Assembly (NCBI GenBank): GCA_013995675.1
Contig: VWRR01000002.1
Location: 1-64,000, forward strand
Length of the DNA: 64,000 bases
Direction: 5' to 3'
Source: Cyanidiococcus yangmingshanensis
Taxonomy: Eukaryota > Rhodophyta > Bangiophyceae > Cyanidiales > Cyanidiaceae
In this document: positions 30,835-41,601 of the stretch, piece by piece
How positions within the stretch are numbered: the stretch's first letter is position 1
Layout: the number at the start of each line of letters is the position of its first letter
Notes under the pieces: generated by a model
Databases searched by the model: none
What the model was told of the DNA's origin: nothing
The model's input: only the letters and a program-made list of their open reading frames with translations
Position numbers and translations under genes: made by a program

Positions 30835-31812
30835 TTGATTGAGACAGCGGCTCCTGTTGGCAAGCAGCGACCCCATCGCCCTTCCGTAATGAGTCATACA
30901 TATCCTTTCATGCCCATGTGTAACGAAGGCTACGACACGATGTGGGCTTGGTTTGCCCTTGTCGGTGGTGTACTCTTGGTGATTTCCCTCATGTTCTTGA
31001 CGTTTCCGACTACTCTGTTTGGTCGTTCACGGTGGCATCGCATTCGAAGGGATCCTGTCGGCCGAACGAGTGCTGGTACGCGAAAGCGGCTGGCGGCAGT
31101 GACGAGACGCACACCGCTCACGCTGGCTGGCTTGACGCCAAAGCCCTCGACTGAGGACACCCCAGCAGCACAAAACTGGCGAGAGCGACTCGTCATCGTT
31201 GGCCTGGGAAACCCCGGGGCAGCGTACGAGAAAACACGGCATAACGCTGGGTTTCTGGCCGTTGACGTGGTCGCGCAAGGGTTTCGCGCCCCAACGTTTC
31301 GATGTTGTGATGCGTGGCAAGCGCTGCATACCCAGTTCAACGCTGGTAAGGAAGTTCATCTTCTAAAGCCGATCACGTTTATGAACCGTTCTGGTGAGGC
31401 ACTTCGATCCTTTCTGCGTGATGCGTTCAGTAACGAGTTCACATCGAAAACAGACTGGAGCGCTCATGTACTGGTCCTCGTAGATGATACCGCCTTGCCG
31501 TTCGGTCGGATGCGACTGCGTCTGCGTGGGAGCGATGGAGGCCATAATGGACTTAAGAGCATTGCACAGGCATTGGGTACTGAACGCTACGCACGCTTGC
31601 GGATAGGTATCGGCGGTGACCTCCGACGTGGTAATGGAAGCGCCGTAGACTACGTCCTCGGCTCGTTTACGCGAGCTGAGTGGCACACCCTACAAGAAAC
31701 GGTGCTTATTGACTGCATCCGAGTGGTGCGTGAATGGATTGAGTGCGACAATCTGGCACAGGTTGTGCAGTTCTGCAATGCTGCATCTGGGTCGTTGAAA
31801 GCGCGCCCCTAG
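30835..31812 (+). CDS. Peptidyl-tRNA hydrolase (Pth type) with N-terminal membrane segment
   Basis: Pth frees tRNA from peptides dropped by stalled ribosomes; in algae the bacterial-type enzyme serves plastid or mitochondrion. The core starts near residue 117. It shows VGLGNPGAAYEKTRHNAGF with the catalytic His136 and Asn126. KPITFMNRSGEALR, then the acidic pair in VLVDDTALPFGRMRLR, GSDGGHNGLKSIAQALG and RLRIGIGGDLRRG follow, and the C-terminal VLGSFTRAEW completes the family set. The first 115 residues are extra. They include a strong hydrophobic stretch, FALVGGVLLVISLMFLTF (about 40-57), followed by a basic Ser/Thr-rich region. This could anchor the enzyme in a membrane or be part of a bipartite presequence. 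Starts at 30889 or 30910 are also possible. Confidence 0.92.
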   Translation: MIETAAPVGKQRPHRPSVMSHTYPFMPMCNEGYDTMWAWFALVGGVLLVISLMFLTFPTTLFGRSRWHRIRRDPVGRTSAGTRKRLAAVTRRTPLTLAGLTPKPSTEDTPAAQNWRERLVIVGLGNPGAAYEKTRHNAGFLAVDVVAQGFRAPTFRCCDAWQALHTQFNAGKEVHLLKPITFMNRSGEALRSFLRDAFSNEFTSKTDWSAHVLVLVDDTALPFGRMRLRLRGSDGGHNGLKSIAQALGTERYARLRIGIGGDLRRGNGSAVDYVLGSFTRAEWHTLQETVLIDCIRVVREWIECDNLAQVVQFCNAASGSLKARP

Positions 31813-32315
31813 CGATGCGCTCGAAGCGCCCCTGGCCGACTACTCGCCCAGAACAGAGCCTTTTCCACGAAGCGGCGCTGCAAGCAAGCATCCAACGGCG
31901 TGAATCATCTTGTTTCGGGGGCGCGAGGAATGCATTCACCGATAGTATAGGACTCGCCGAGTTGTCGTGGGTATCGTTTTGCGTGGATATGGCTCCGGGA
32001 ATGAATCGTGCGTAGGCAGACTTTATTCATGAGTCAACCACTCAATCAGCCAGCGAGCTAACTAGTCGGAGAAGGCGTCTCGATCAATGGAGCACCCCAG
32101 ACACAACCAAGTCTGGGTAAACATCCCCTTCGCTTGACCGTCGCGGAGTTGAGACGATTTTTGGTGCTCGTTCATCGAAACCGTCTATGGACTGTGGAAA
32201 GGTCTCGCGACAAACGCGCCCCTTGCTCGTAACGACCTATACACTGCCGTGCGGAGATAGCTCAAGACGATTTGGATCTGTACGGATGCACTGAGCCGCT
32301 TCTAGTTGAAGAACA
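31813..32315. other. Convergent intergenic spacer
   Basis: This 500-base spacer between the Pth and lipoate ligase genes holds no gene that I can support. Confidence 0.4.
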
Positions 32316-33869
32316 TTATCCGGAGCTTGGGCTAGGAACAGGCGCCATCGATTGTCCAGAAAATGTCTTGCCGAGCACACGAGTCCGTTGATTGCGTAGC
32401 CAACCGTGAATCGGTGGCAAGCATCTGGCGAGTATATCACCGAGAGCTTCCAGACAGTCGCGTGCTCGTTTGTCGCTGCTACGATTCGGGAGGCGATTCC
32501 ACTGCTGCAAGAGTGTGCGGATCTCGGCGCCATCGAGTCGACAACGACCCTGAAGGTGTTGCTCAACCATGTGCTGGAGCGCCTTCAGAACGATTTGTTC
32601 CTCTGCCAGTACATCGACCGCTTGTAAGGCGACTGAGTCGAGCCAGGCGCCTTTGCGGAGAGCGCTGAGCACTGCATCAACGGTGACTCCGTGACCTAAA
32701 CGGAGACCTGGCAAGTGAACCTGAAAGGCTGGGGTTTCGCCCAGAATCCACTCCGGGTCGAGGAGTTGGGTGGCCGTCTCACGGACCGAACTCCAGTCGA
32801 TTTCGTTCGAGGAGACGACGCGAGCGCTACATTCAGTCTGAAAGCGCTCGAAACAGACTCGAGCGACTTGATTCACCTGCATGCAGGGAACAACCTCGGC
32901 CAGGTTCATGACTGGTGAACGAACGCTTGCGGTGCCACGAACTGCTGAAAACGCCGCATGGACGTGAGCTCCTACCGTCGATAGGTTGCGTTCCGCGACA
33001 GACGATGACAAGGTCTCTCGAGCCAGATCAAAGGCGACCCCATGCGGTGCCTTCGCAACGCGCTTCGTTGCGGACGTAGCGATATCTGTCAGCATCTGTT
33101 CCTGATCAGTCGCCTGATGGAGCTGCGTCGACGACAGAAATTGGCGAAGCTGGCACAGATTCGACCGCACCAGAAGCGTCCCATGATGCAGTGCAGCTGA
33201 GCCAGTCAGGCGATACGCAGACCCGCTGACTTTGTGGCCACGGCATAAAAGGTCGTTCCGCTCATTGATGACCAGTTGAAGGTCCGGAAACGTTTCCTGG
33301 AGAGTGTTCGCGAGCCATTCGATGTGTTTTCGTCGCGAAAATCCCGTTTTAGGTGTGATAAAACTAAAGTTCAAGTTCCCATAGTCGTGCACAACGGTGC
33401 CGCCTCCCGAGTATCGTCGCGCCAAACACACTGGCTCCTGCGTCTCTGGGTGTGCGCCACGTCCTGCTTCGTTCTGTGCCAACAGCCAGAGGTTACTCTC
33501 CACCCATGGATTCTGGTTTCGTCCGATGACGACTGTCGGTGCGTTGCAGTATAGGAGGAGGGCACGCGACGGGCCCTGCTCGCGCGCGCAACGCTGTAGA
33601 AACCACTCCTCCAAGGCAAGGTTCTGAAAGATGCACCCGCTCTTTGACCAGAGTACGACAGCTTGTCTACCGAACATGCACGCCCGGGGTCTATCCAGCT
33701 GCGTTTGTGGGCATGGGCAACGACCGAAACGCAAGTGCACTCGTTGTTGGCGGCGCTCCAGTGCCAAGTCTGCAAGCCCTAATGGGACGGTCGGTGGTGC
33801 GCATGACCTCTCCGAGGGCGGGCGCTCGTCGAAGGCCCGTCTCATTGCATCGAGCCCAGGTTGTTTCAC
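32316..33869 (-). CDS. Lipoate-protein ligase A family enzyme
   Basis: LplA-type enzymes attach lipoate to E2 and H proteins of mitochondrial or plastid complexes. The 517-residue frame starts with about 64 residues that may be a targeting sequence; another start is Met65, just before the conserved domain. The catalytic part has NLALEEWFLQR, LYCNAPTVVIGRNQNPW, and the ligase motif RRYSGGGTVVHDYGNLNFSF (151-170). HKVSGSAYRLTGSAALHHGTLL carries the key Lys213. After the ligase core, a 260-residue C-terminal part contains ECSARVVSSNEIDWSSV and VTVDAVLSALRKGAWLDS, the latter like the accessory domain that binds the carrier protein. Length is greater than bacterial LplA, mainly from the N-terminus and an insert around 240-330. 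The gene is intact. Confidence 0.9.
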   Translation of the reverse strand: MKQPGLDAMRRAFDERPPSERSCAPPTVPLGLADLALERRQQRVHLRFGRCPCPQTQLDRPRACMFGRQAVVLWSKSGCIFQNLALEEWFLQRCAREQGPSRALLLYCNAPTVVIGRNQNPWVESNLWLLAQNEAGRGAHPETQEPVCLARRYSGGGTVVHDYGNLNFSFITPKTGFSRRKHIEWLANTLQETFPDLQLVINERNDLLCRGHKVSGSAYRLTGSAALHHGTLLVRSNLCQLRQFLSSTQLHQATDQEQMLTDIATSATKRVAKAPHGVAFDLARETLSSSVAERNLSTVGAHVHAAFSAVRGTASVRSPVMNLAEVVPCMQVNQVARVCFERFQTECSARVVSSNEIDWSSVRETATQLLDPEWILGETPAFQVHLPGLRLGHGVTVDAVLSALRKGAWLDSVALQAVDVLAEEQIVLKALQHMVEQHLQGRCRLDGAEIRTLLQQWNRLPNRSSDKRARDCLEALGDILARCLPPIHGWLRNQRTRVLGKTFSGQSMAPVPSPSSG

Positions 33870-35045
33870 GGACGACGACGAAATCGTGCAATTAGGACAC
33901 CACTTCGGGTCCGTGGTTTCAGGGCAAGTCTATGAACCTGACCGGGGAGGAGAACCCCACGAATGCACGAGACCGAGCAAAGCGAACGACGTGATGGAAA
34001 TTGTCATCGACGTTATATGCTTGGATGGGGCCGGATCAAGCATACGACCCGCTCAACGATGATTTCGAGTGATCCACACACCGATGCAGTCTCACGAAGC
34101 TCAGTGAATGGGCACTGCAAATGACGTGGTGTATGGGCGTCGGACCCTTCAATGGTCGCAGCAGCCTTGTCGAGATTGTTCTGTACTCTCAGCATTTGAG
34201 TCACTCCCGGAGATCGCCTTGCGCACGCTCCAAGCCGGGAAAACACACTCAAGTAAATGTTGCGTGGCATTCGATTTTCGAGGAAGCGGTCAGTCCGTTT
34301 ATGAAGGGTTGCAGCAGGGACATACAACCTGGTACGTTATGGGGCCAAAATTTTACGGTTCGGCACTATTCTCGCTTTTCTGTCCAGGAGCTGAAGCGCT
34401 AGAAAACGAAGACGTCTCAGGGATGATGCCGAACGATGAATCCACACGTCAGACCGAATGGTGAATCATCGCGCTCAGGGACCGCAGTGGTTCGCACAGA
34501 GATCGATGGCAGCGCAACCAGGGCTCGTTGAATGAAGACATACAGTGGCTACAGTAAATGGCTCATGGGCCGCTGGATAGCAAACGCTACAGCGTGACCG
34601 GGACGCAACGCTGAGGACATCACACGCGTACCGGCATCCATCGATAAGACGGAAGCGAACCAGGTTCTCGCCCCGCTGTTGACGCCTTGGATTGTGCGTG
34701 GCTCAACCCGGTAAGTGAGAGGCTTCATGATGAGTGCTCTTTGCAGAATGGCCAGCAATCATTCATGAGACTGAACTTTAACGAGCCCGTCCATGTGAAT
34801 CATATCCGCCGAGATGCATATTCTTGCTCGTTAGCGAGCTAGTTCGCCGCTTCTCATGTTCGTGCCACCTCCGTCCTGAAGATGTATGTGACTCCAGGCG
34901 CGTGGAGCGACACCAAGCACATGGTGGTTCCGTGCGGCAGCACCAACTCTACCAGCGCATTGATGAATTCGAGTCGGAAACCGTGGACCTGTTCCTCAGG
35001 CACTACACGACCGACCACGTCAACGATGTCGATGAAATCGCTGAT
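33870..35045. other. Intergenic region between two minus-strand genes
   Basis: No gene is supported in these 1.2 kb. Short frames occur on both strands, without family features. Confidence 0.4.
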
Positions 35046-36785
35046 TCACGGTCCATGGTGCATCATCTGTGACGCTTGTTGACTCAGCGCCACCCATTCA
35101 GGTCGCCAACGAGCAGGAATCGGCCGATGGGTAAACTGCTTGACACCTGTTGCAAAATCACCGACCACATGTCCCTGCCCGTAAAGGCGATACTTGTAGG
35201 TGACGAGACCTTCGAGGCCGACTGGCCCCCTCGCGTGAATACGATTCGTGCTGATACCAACCTCGCTACCAAAACCGTATCGAAACCCGTCCGCAAACCG
35301 AGTCGAGGCGTTGTGGTAGACACCGGCAGCATCGACGCCTGCAAGAAAGCGCTCCGCAGTAGCAGCGTTCTCCGTCACAATGCAATCCGTGTGATGGGAG
35401 CCGTGCTCATTGATGTGTGCCATGGCTTCCTCGGGCGAGTCGACGACTCTCACCGCCATGATATAGTCAAGAAACTCTGTGTCCCAGTCCTCGGTCGTTG
35501 CTTTCTTCAAGTATCGATCGTAGCCGGAACCATTCGCTGCTGTCGACAGCAGATGCCGGAGGTGCGCATACGCAGCGTCATCGGCTCGAAGCTCCACGTT
35601 CAACTGCCAGAGCGCCATTGCAATTTGTCCCAAGACGCCACGCTCCATCGCCCGTCGATGACAGAGCAGCGTCTCCAGCGCATTGCACGCCGCTGGATAC
35701 TGCGTTTTCGAGTCCACCACGATGCGCACTGCCTTGTCGGCATCCGCTTCGTCGTCAATGTAGCAGGCACAGAGACCATCGGCGTGACCAAGGACAGGCA
35801 CAAGCGTGTTCGCTTTAATGTAACGGACCAGTGCTTGGCTGCCTCGCGGAACCACCAAATCCAAGTATTGATCCAGCTTTAAGAGTTCCGCAATTTCCGC
35901 TCGAGTCGTGATCAGTTGCAGCGCGTTCGTGTAGCGCGGGCCCAGCGAGCGCTCAATGCCTTGACGCATGGCGGCCGTCAACGCCTGGTTCGTGGCGGTC
36001 GCCTCGCGACCTCCTTTCAGTACAACCGCATTGGCAGACTTGAGGCCCAGAGTTCCAATCTGAACCAGTGCATCCGGACGCGACTCAAAAATCACACAAA
36101 TGACACCAATCGGACAGGTCACCCGATAAAGCTCGAGACCGTCGGCGGCCAGCTCGGTCGCCAGCGTTACCCGCCCCACCGGGTCCGAAAGCGCACGTAA
36201 CTGGTCAATGCCGGCAAGCAAGGTATCAAACTTACCGGCCCCGTTTAGATCAAGGCGCTTTAAGAGCACTCTATCCAGTTTACCCTCCTGGCAGAGCGCC
36301 TCAGCGTCGTTCAAGTCGGTCCTATTCGCAGCGAGAATCGCCTCGCGCTGTTTCGCCAACGCGTCACGAACTGCCAGTAGTGCCTGGTCTTTTGCTTCTG
36401 CAGGCAGCGTCTGCCAGAGTAGCGCAGCCTGACGCGCCTGTTGCGCAACTTGCACGATGCTCACCGAGTCGTCCATCGTACTCATCGTGGCGTCTTCGAA
36501 CGGGCTTGCATACGGTGCGAATCGCCTCCATTCGTGCGGCCATCGTAGCGAGACGGCTGCACGGACAGGCGATCCAGAGTGAGTTCGAAATGGACCAGTT
36601 TGGACCAATTGTTCCGTTCGCTTGTGGTGCCGCCGCGACGGCCGGCGGCTAGACGCGGGTGCGCACGCGACCCATCGGGCGTGCAAACCTGACATTCCAT
36701 AGGCGGAAACAAGATCGGGTTCTCGGCCCTGAATCTTGTCCACGAGTCGCGAATATGAATGCGCAGATATTGGAGGCAGCGTCAC
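35046..36785 (-). CDS. Gamma-glutamyl-phosphate reductase (proline synthesis, step 2)
   Basis: The enzyme reduces gamma-glutamyl phosphate with NADPH to glutamate semialdehyde, which cyclises on the way to proline. The ProA domain starts at Met101 (36485) and fills the rest of the 579-residue frame. Visible motifs are VTCPIGVICVIFESRPDALVQ, LKSANAVVLKGGREA, and VVPRGSQALV. The catalytic cysteine lies in YPAACNALETLL (Cys367). The segment GVYHNASTRFADGFRYGFGSEVGIST is the ALDH-like signature of ProA. The terminal GPVGLEGLVTYKYRL is also typical. The first 100 residues are Arg/Ser-rich and may be a transit peptide, with starts at 36785, 36695 or 36485 possible. It is a stand-alone enzyme, unlike the fused plant and animal P5CS. 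The kinase partner lies 4.7 kb away at 28641-30369. Confidence 0.95.
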   Translation of the reverse strand: MTLPPISAHSYSRLVDKIQGREPDLVSAYGMSGLHARWVACAPASSRRPSRRHHKRTEQLVQTGPFRTHSGSPVRAAVSLRWPHEWRRFAPYASPFEDATMSTMDDSVSIVQVAQQARQAALLWQTLPAEAKDQALLAVRDALAKQREAILAANRTDLNDAEALCQEGKLDRVLLKRLDLNGAGKFDTLLAGIDQLRALSDPVGRVTLATELAADGLELYRVTCPIGVICVIFESRPDALVQIGTLGLKSANAVVLKGGREATATNQALTAAMRQGIERSLGPRYTNALQLITTRAEIAELLKLDQYLDLVVPRGSQALVRYIKANTLVPVLGHADGLCACYIDDEADADKAVRIVVDSKTQYPAACNALETLLCHRRAMERGVLGQIAMALWQLNVELRADDAAYAHLRHLLSTAANGSGYDRYLKKATTEDWDTEFLDYIMAVRVVDSPEEAMAHINEHGSHHTDCIVTENAATAERFLAGVDAAGVYHNASTRFADGFRYGFGSEVGISTNRIHARGPVGLEGLVTYKYRLYGQGHVVGDFATGVKQFTHRPIPARWRPEWVALSQQASQMMHHGP

Positions 36786-37449
36786 TTGTCACAAGAAGTA
36801 TCGAAACACCACCTCCCGTTGGATCTATTCAGGTCGATCATCGAACAAAGTCGTCGCCAGAACGACCACGATGCAATTGATTGCGAACACGCAGCCAGCC
36901 GGCGGTGTCCACTCTCGATGAACCGATTCGCCGAGGATTCCTCACCGCAATCCGCGGTACGCAGGGAACCGAAAAGCGCCTGTTGCGTCGCCCTTGTCGC
37001 GCGCATCACAACTTGCTTCGATACAGGGAAGCGAATCTAGATGAGAGAGAAACCACGGTGAATCTTGGGGCCCGGTGATCGCGTGAACCCTGCGTCATCA
37101 GGCCCCCTACCCCTGCATCCATTCGGCGTCGACGACGACGACAGAAAGCGTACGTCGGATTTGGATCGTCCTACCATCATCCAGCGGCGATCATCCGGAA
37201 AGCGTCTTGCGATGAATCAGGAGGCAGGTACCCGCGACAATCTTTCTCGTCGTCGTCGCCGACGACGACACGACGACAAGCTTTCCCGGCGGCAACGACG
37301 CGACGACGGAGAGCGTGCCCGAGGCTGCGCGCGCGTCGTGGCATGGCGCGTCCCCGTCGAGACGCGAGTCTGGGCCGAAACGGTTACTCGCACGGCGCCG
37401 TGTCTTCTTACCGCACCGTTGCGTTCAGCGCTCTGCAACTTGAATAAGA
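36786..37449. other. Divergent intergenic region
   Basis: These 660 bases separate the reductase and UCH starts. A CGT/GAC-rich tract with a near-perfect hairpin lies at 37247-37269. Other short frames are not supported. Confidence 0.4.
37249..37269. repeat. Self-complementary CGT/GAC trinucleotide tract
   Basis: Arms at 37249-37258 and 37260-37269 are fully complementary. More CGAC-rich units follow to about 37310. It sits about 200 bp upstream of the UCH start. Confidence 0.6.
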
Positions 37450-38154
37450 ATGGCTCGCGTGCTCGGTTCGGTGCACCCTCGGCCGAATTGGGTGCCGCTA
37501 GAGTCCAATCCCGACTTGTGGAATGAGTATATGCATGAACTAGGCGTTGAAGGAGAACGACCGTTTTTCACGGACGTGCTGTCGTTGACGGAGGCCTTGG
37601 AGACGGTTCCACAGCCTGTACACGCCCTCGTCGTGTGTTTCCCGCTTGGAGAACGCGAGCCAATTTCACCTGTTACGACTGTCCAGCCGCAAGTGTGTTA
37701 TTATTTCTGCGCGCAGACGGTCAACAACGCTTGTGGGACGATGGCGCTCCTGCACGCGCTGTTGAACAACCGTGAACGAGCGTCGATTCGAATTCGACCG
37801 GGCTCTGTCCTGGCTGCGTTAATTGCTCAACTGGAGGAGTCTCCAGAAGCGACGCCTCTCGAGCGGGCCGATTTTCTGGAAAGCCAGGAGGCTTTGGCAG
37901 CGGCGCATACAGCGTTCGCGTCCGCCGGGCAGACCGTAGCGCCACCCGCTGAGGCGGACACGGATATGCATTTTGTGGCGCTGGTGCGCGACTGCTCGGG
38001 CCAACGTCTTCTCGAACTGGACGGACGAAAACGCGGCCCGATTGATCATGGAACAACCAGTGGAGATACGTTTCTCGCTGATGCGTGTGCGCTCGTTCGG
38101 GAGAAGTTCGTGCAACGCGGACCTTACCTGACTGCGATGGCCCTCTGTGGCTAG
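37450..38154 (+). CDS. Ubiquitin C-terminal hydrolase, UCH family (peptidase C12)
   Basis: UCH enzymes are cysteine proteases that trim short tags from ubiquitin or related proteins. The 234-residue length matches UCH-L3 and yeast YUH1. The catalytic set is complete: Gln89 and Cys95 in CAQTVNNACGTMALLHAL, His174 in DMHFVALVR, and Asp191 in LLELDGRKRGPIDHG. The N-terminus LGSVHPRPNWVPLESNPDLWNEYMHELG is typical of the family. The crossover loop lies between about 140 and 170. No targeting signal is seen, so the enzyme is probably cytosolic. The gene is intact and starts at the first ATG. Confidence 0.95.
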   Translation: MARVLGSVHPRPNWVPLESNPDLWNEYMHELGVEGERPFFTDVLSLTEALETVPQPVHALVVCFPLGEREPISPVTTVQPQVCYYFCAQTVNNACGTMALLHALLNNRERASIRIRPGSVLAALIAQLEESPEATPLERADFLESQEALAAAHTAFASAGQTVAPPAEADTDMHFVALVRDCSGQRLLELDGRKRGPIDHGTTSGDTFLADACALVREKFVQRGPYLTAMALCG

Positions 38155-39729
38155 AGCTAGGGAAACCGTTGCCTCTTCAATGTGGAGGACTACAGGACGA
38201 CGATGGCTCAGGCAATGAAGGGCGTCGTTTGCGAGATGCCTGTACCCTGTATAGACTGAATGATGACCCTCGGATGGGCGCTGCACTGAATACCGACGGC
38301 CTTTTTGGCCAGCGCCGGAGGCAGCGGGAGCAGCACATCGGAGATGCACCACAACATCGATCTTCAAGGTAGTTCTCGACGCTCATGGCCTTGTCGGCTA
38401 AGGCCGAACGGGTTTGACTTGAAACGAATCCTCGATGACACCACTAGAGCAGGATCGCTGATGGAAGACGAACGGGATCAGTGCGTGTGTCGAGGACGCT
38501 CGGGCATCGCCCAGCTCCCAGACAGACGATACGGGCACAGAGTCCGCTCAGAGTGGATAAGAGAGAGCGCCCTGAAACTCGGGTCGAGGATTTCGGTGCC
38601 AGAAGGGGCCGCTAATGATCCTCACCCTGTCGACAGAAAACAGATAGGAACTTGACACCGATCGCAGGACGCTCCCGGGTGATACTGCAGATAACGGTAG
38701 ACATGGGTTAGGGAATGTAGCTGCTCTTTATGATAATCGATATAGGATCTGCTGACCTTGGCATTTTCTGGAACGGCCGCCTAGGACTAGTTCTCTGGTG
38801 ATAAGGTTTGGAAAAGTTGTAGACAGACTTGTTTCTGGAGATAATGATGCAACACGCGCACCGATCAAGGTGCTCACGGTTCGTATTCAACCCTGGCTCA
38901 TAAGCAACAAACTCAGAACACAACTGGATTTGGATGCAACGCAACCAGTATAACAACCAAAATAGCCATGCTGGTGAGATGCCTCGCGGCAGATGAGGAC
39001 ACACCCAAGCGCATACCATTCCGCTCCCCAGATCCAATCGGGTCCAACGCCACGATATATATATGTGGGTGGGGCACCGCAATCAAGGATGAGTTGCGTT
39101 TCCCTGGCAGAAGCGGGCGTACTGCACAGCAGCTCACGCTCCGGAAGGGGGTCACGCTGGACACGTTCTGAAAGAGACGCGTCGGCGAGCGCGTTTGCAA
39201 CTTCGCCCTCACTGCTGCGCAGTTATCCGAATGAACGCGATCAGCGCTGAGTTCTTTCAAAGCGTTGGATGGACTCGTCCATGATAGGCGCCGCCTTTGG
39301 CTGACGAAAGCGCCAGCGATTCTGTCCGCGCTAGCGACGCGAGGACGCATGGATGTCGCTCCGTCAGAGACTGATCGCGTTGGTTTTTACGTGAATAAAG
39401 TAGATTGTTGACATTGATCTTGAAGTATGCACCAAAGCCTTGAAAACAGGGCGTGACAGGGGCTGGTCAGAAGCGCGCATCTATTCGGCGCCGCGTCGTC
39501 GCCGACCGGAATTATTTTCCCGGTCTTTGGGCGTTATCCCTTTCAGCGCTCTTCAAGCATCGAATGGGTCGATGACGCTATTTCGCTTGAGCTGAGCATC
39601 TGATAGACACCACCAGCAAGTCCGATGAATGCATCGATGACGGAACAAGCGGGTCGGAAACGCGTACCTACGCTTGTGCCCGGACAGGCTGCCGTTGCTT
39701 CGCATCCCCTTGCGTGCGTCTCCCCTATT
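38155..39729. other. 1.6-kb convergent region without a gene
   Basis: No coding frame has family features. The stretch separates the 3' ends of the UCH (+) and OEP21-like (-) genes. Confidence 0.4.
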
Positions 39730-40293
39730 TTATATCCAGTCGTCTTCACCTTTCTCGTTTTGTTTCACCCCAACCTTTGCCGTCCAGTTTCCCTTCCAGT
39801 CCGTGCTGAGTTGGATCCGGCCCTGCTTCGCGACACCGATGCATTTGCCTGCGGTATCGCACGCCAACCCAACCTTGATCGGTGGGAACTCCTCGCTTTG
39901 CCCCTTCAGCTTGAAACTCTTGATGATCCCTGCACGCACAACGGCGTACCGATAGCGAAGCTTGCTATGTGAGGTCGCCATAATGCCGTGAATGCGGAAC
40001 GTCTCACCAGAGTCCAACACCCAGTCTCTCTTCAGCGACACTCGAGAGCTCACCCGGTTATAACAGTCGACTTTGCCCCCCAAGGTCACCGTTGCAGGAA
40101 ACCAGCGCCCTTTCACAGCAAAGTCTTGCTGGTAGCTTGCTTGGAAGTAAGGGGAACCAAGTCCTGGCGACGCAATGCCAAGCAGCTGTAACACGCCACC
40201 GTCACGAAAGCAAAAGTCCCGCGACACCACCGCATCCCAGTCGTGGTTGACCGACTCAAACACCAGCGCAGCTTCTATCTTACTCATGAACAA
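39730..40293 (-). CDS. OEP21-like plastid outer-envelope beta-barrel protein (tentative)
   Basis: The 187-residue product has alternating short strands with Lys/Arg and no transmembrane helix, as expected of a small beta-barrel. Segments KLRYRYAVVRAG and LSTDWKGNWTAKVGV resemble the parts KLRYTVLAKK and NADYKGRWNVRYDL that I recall from plant OEP21, and the length agrees (about 177). OEP21 is an anion channel of the chloroplast outer envelope that passes phosphorylated sugars. No presequence is present, as usual for outer-envelope proteins. The similarity is weak, so another small barrel or beta-sandwich protein remains possible. Confidence 0.5.
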   Translation of the reverse strand: MFMSKIEAALVFESVNHDWDAVVSRDFCFRDGGVLQLLGIASPGLGSPYFQASYQQDFAVKGRWFPATVTLGGKVDCYNRVSSRVSLKRDWVLDSGETFRIHGIMATSHSKLRYRYAVVRAGIIKSFKLKGQSEEFPPIKVGLACDTAGKCIGVAKQGRIQLSTDWKGNWTAKVGVKQNEKGEDDWI

Positions 40294-41601
40294 GTACGTA
40301 ATCGGAAGAAACTTGAAATCGACTCGGCTTCGTAGCGCACCCGCTTAAAAACGGAACGAGAACTACAAGGCGAGGTCTCAGATAATGTCCCGCATCAGGC
40401 CCGGTTTGAACGCGTCCGCGAGGGACGCCTGCGTGGCCGCGGCAATGCGTGCGTGGCCGACCCCGGACCGACCGGTGGTGATCAGATCGAGGCGTCGTGT
40501 GCGTGTGCGGCCCCAGAACACGACCTCACCCCGGATAAAACCGCGTACAGGTCGCGCTTGCCGCCGAGGCGTGCGCCGCCGCGGGAAACAGCGAATCCAC
40601 AGGCGCTGGAACGGCACGCCGATCTACTGGCCGCTTTGAACATGGCATCAACATGGACATTCGGCGGGACGGACATGACACGTGTCCGAAACGCCGCCAG
40701 GACCCGGCGTGGGTGGCATCGTTCCCGGGAATCGTCCATTTGCCCGACGATATGGACAGCGGGTGACGTCATGGCTCGCCGAATTTTGCAGACGAGACGA
40801 CCAAGGAATCGTTCATCAAACAGTAACGCTCCGGAATGCTTCTCTTCCGAGATCACTTCCGAGATTCAATCATTACAGACACCTGCCGCAATCGAGATAC
40901 TGCCCAGTGTATCCAAGTTTCCGATACTCCAGGAATGTCGCTCCCTGAGCGTCGCTCAGTCCAAGTTGGTGCCGTTTCTAGCAAGGGTGTCACGTGTCCA
41001 TGCGTCGCGCATGGTCGAAGGAGTCCGTGCAGGACACACCGTTGTATATGGTGGAGGTTTGACGCTGCTTGAACAAGGATACTTGTGCAGCCTAGCTCAC
41101 CTTGATTGCATCCAAGTCCCAAACGGTTGTTTGGATCCGAGTCATGAAGCAGCAACGTCTTGGATCACTCACGGGAAAGTCGTATGCGTTGATGTGGCCA
41201 CCTCTCCAAGGCAGCTGGTCGCTCGCAGTCGCCAGCGACGCTTCGGCCAACCGTTCCCGTCCTGTGTCGCCCAATCGACACGATCAGTGCAATCCAAACG
41301 GCACCAGTGCTGGCTCCTGTGACCTAATCTGGCTGGATACCCTCTCTCAGTTGATGAAATGGTAATAGGAAATTCATAGGAACCGTAAGAACTTGTCGCT
41401 GGAGAGAGGGCGTCTCGACAGCGCCGGTGAGGAGCACGCTTGTCGAGGCCGCCATGACCCCGTCGCTTGGTGGCGTGCTTGTCCAGATTGCAAGGCCAAC
41501 CCGTAGGCGTATTCGGTAAGCCGAACAAGAAGCCTTGAAACTGTGGTTGCTGGTGTGGAGAGTTCTCAGGCAAGCAGCGAATTCTGTCAGCCGAGCAGTT
41601 T
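40294..41601. other. 1.3-kb divergent region
   Basis: Upstream regions of the OEP21-like and AP-3 delta genes. A 289-codon frame at 40453-41322 is present, but its product has no family features and I do not call it. Confidence 0.4.

Noticed and set aside
40453-41322. A 289-codon plus-strand open frame
   Set aside because: The product has no recognisable motif or regular composition and would lie in the promoter region of AP-3 delta; not convincing without transcripts.
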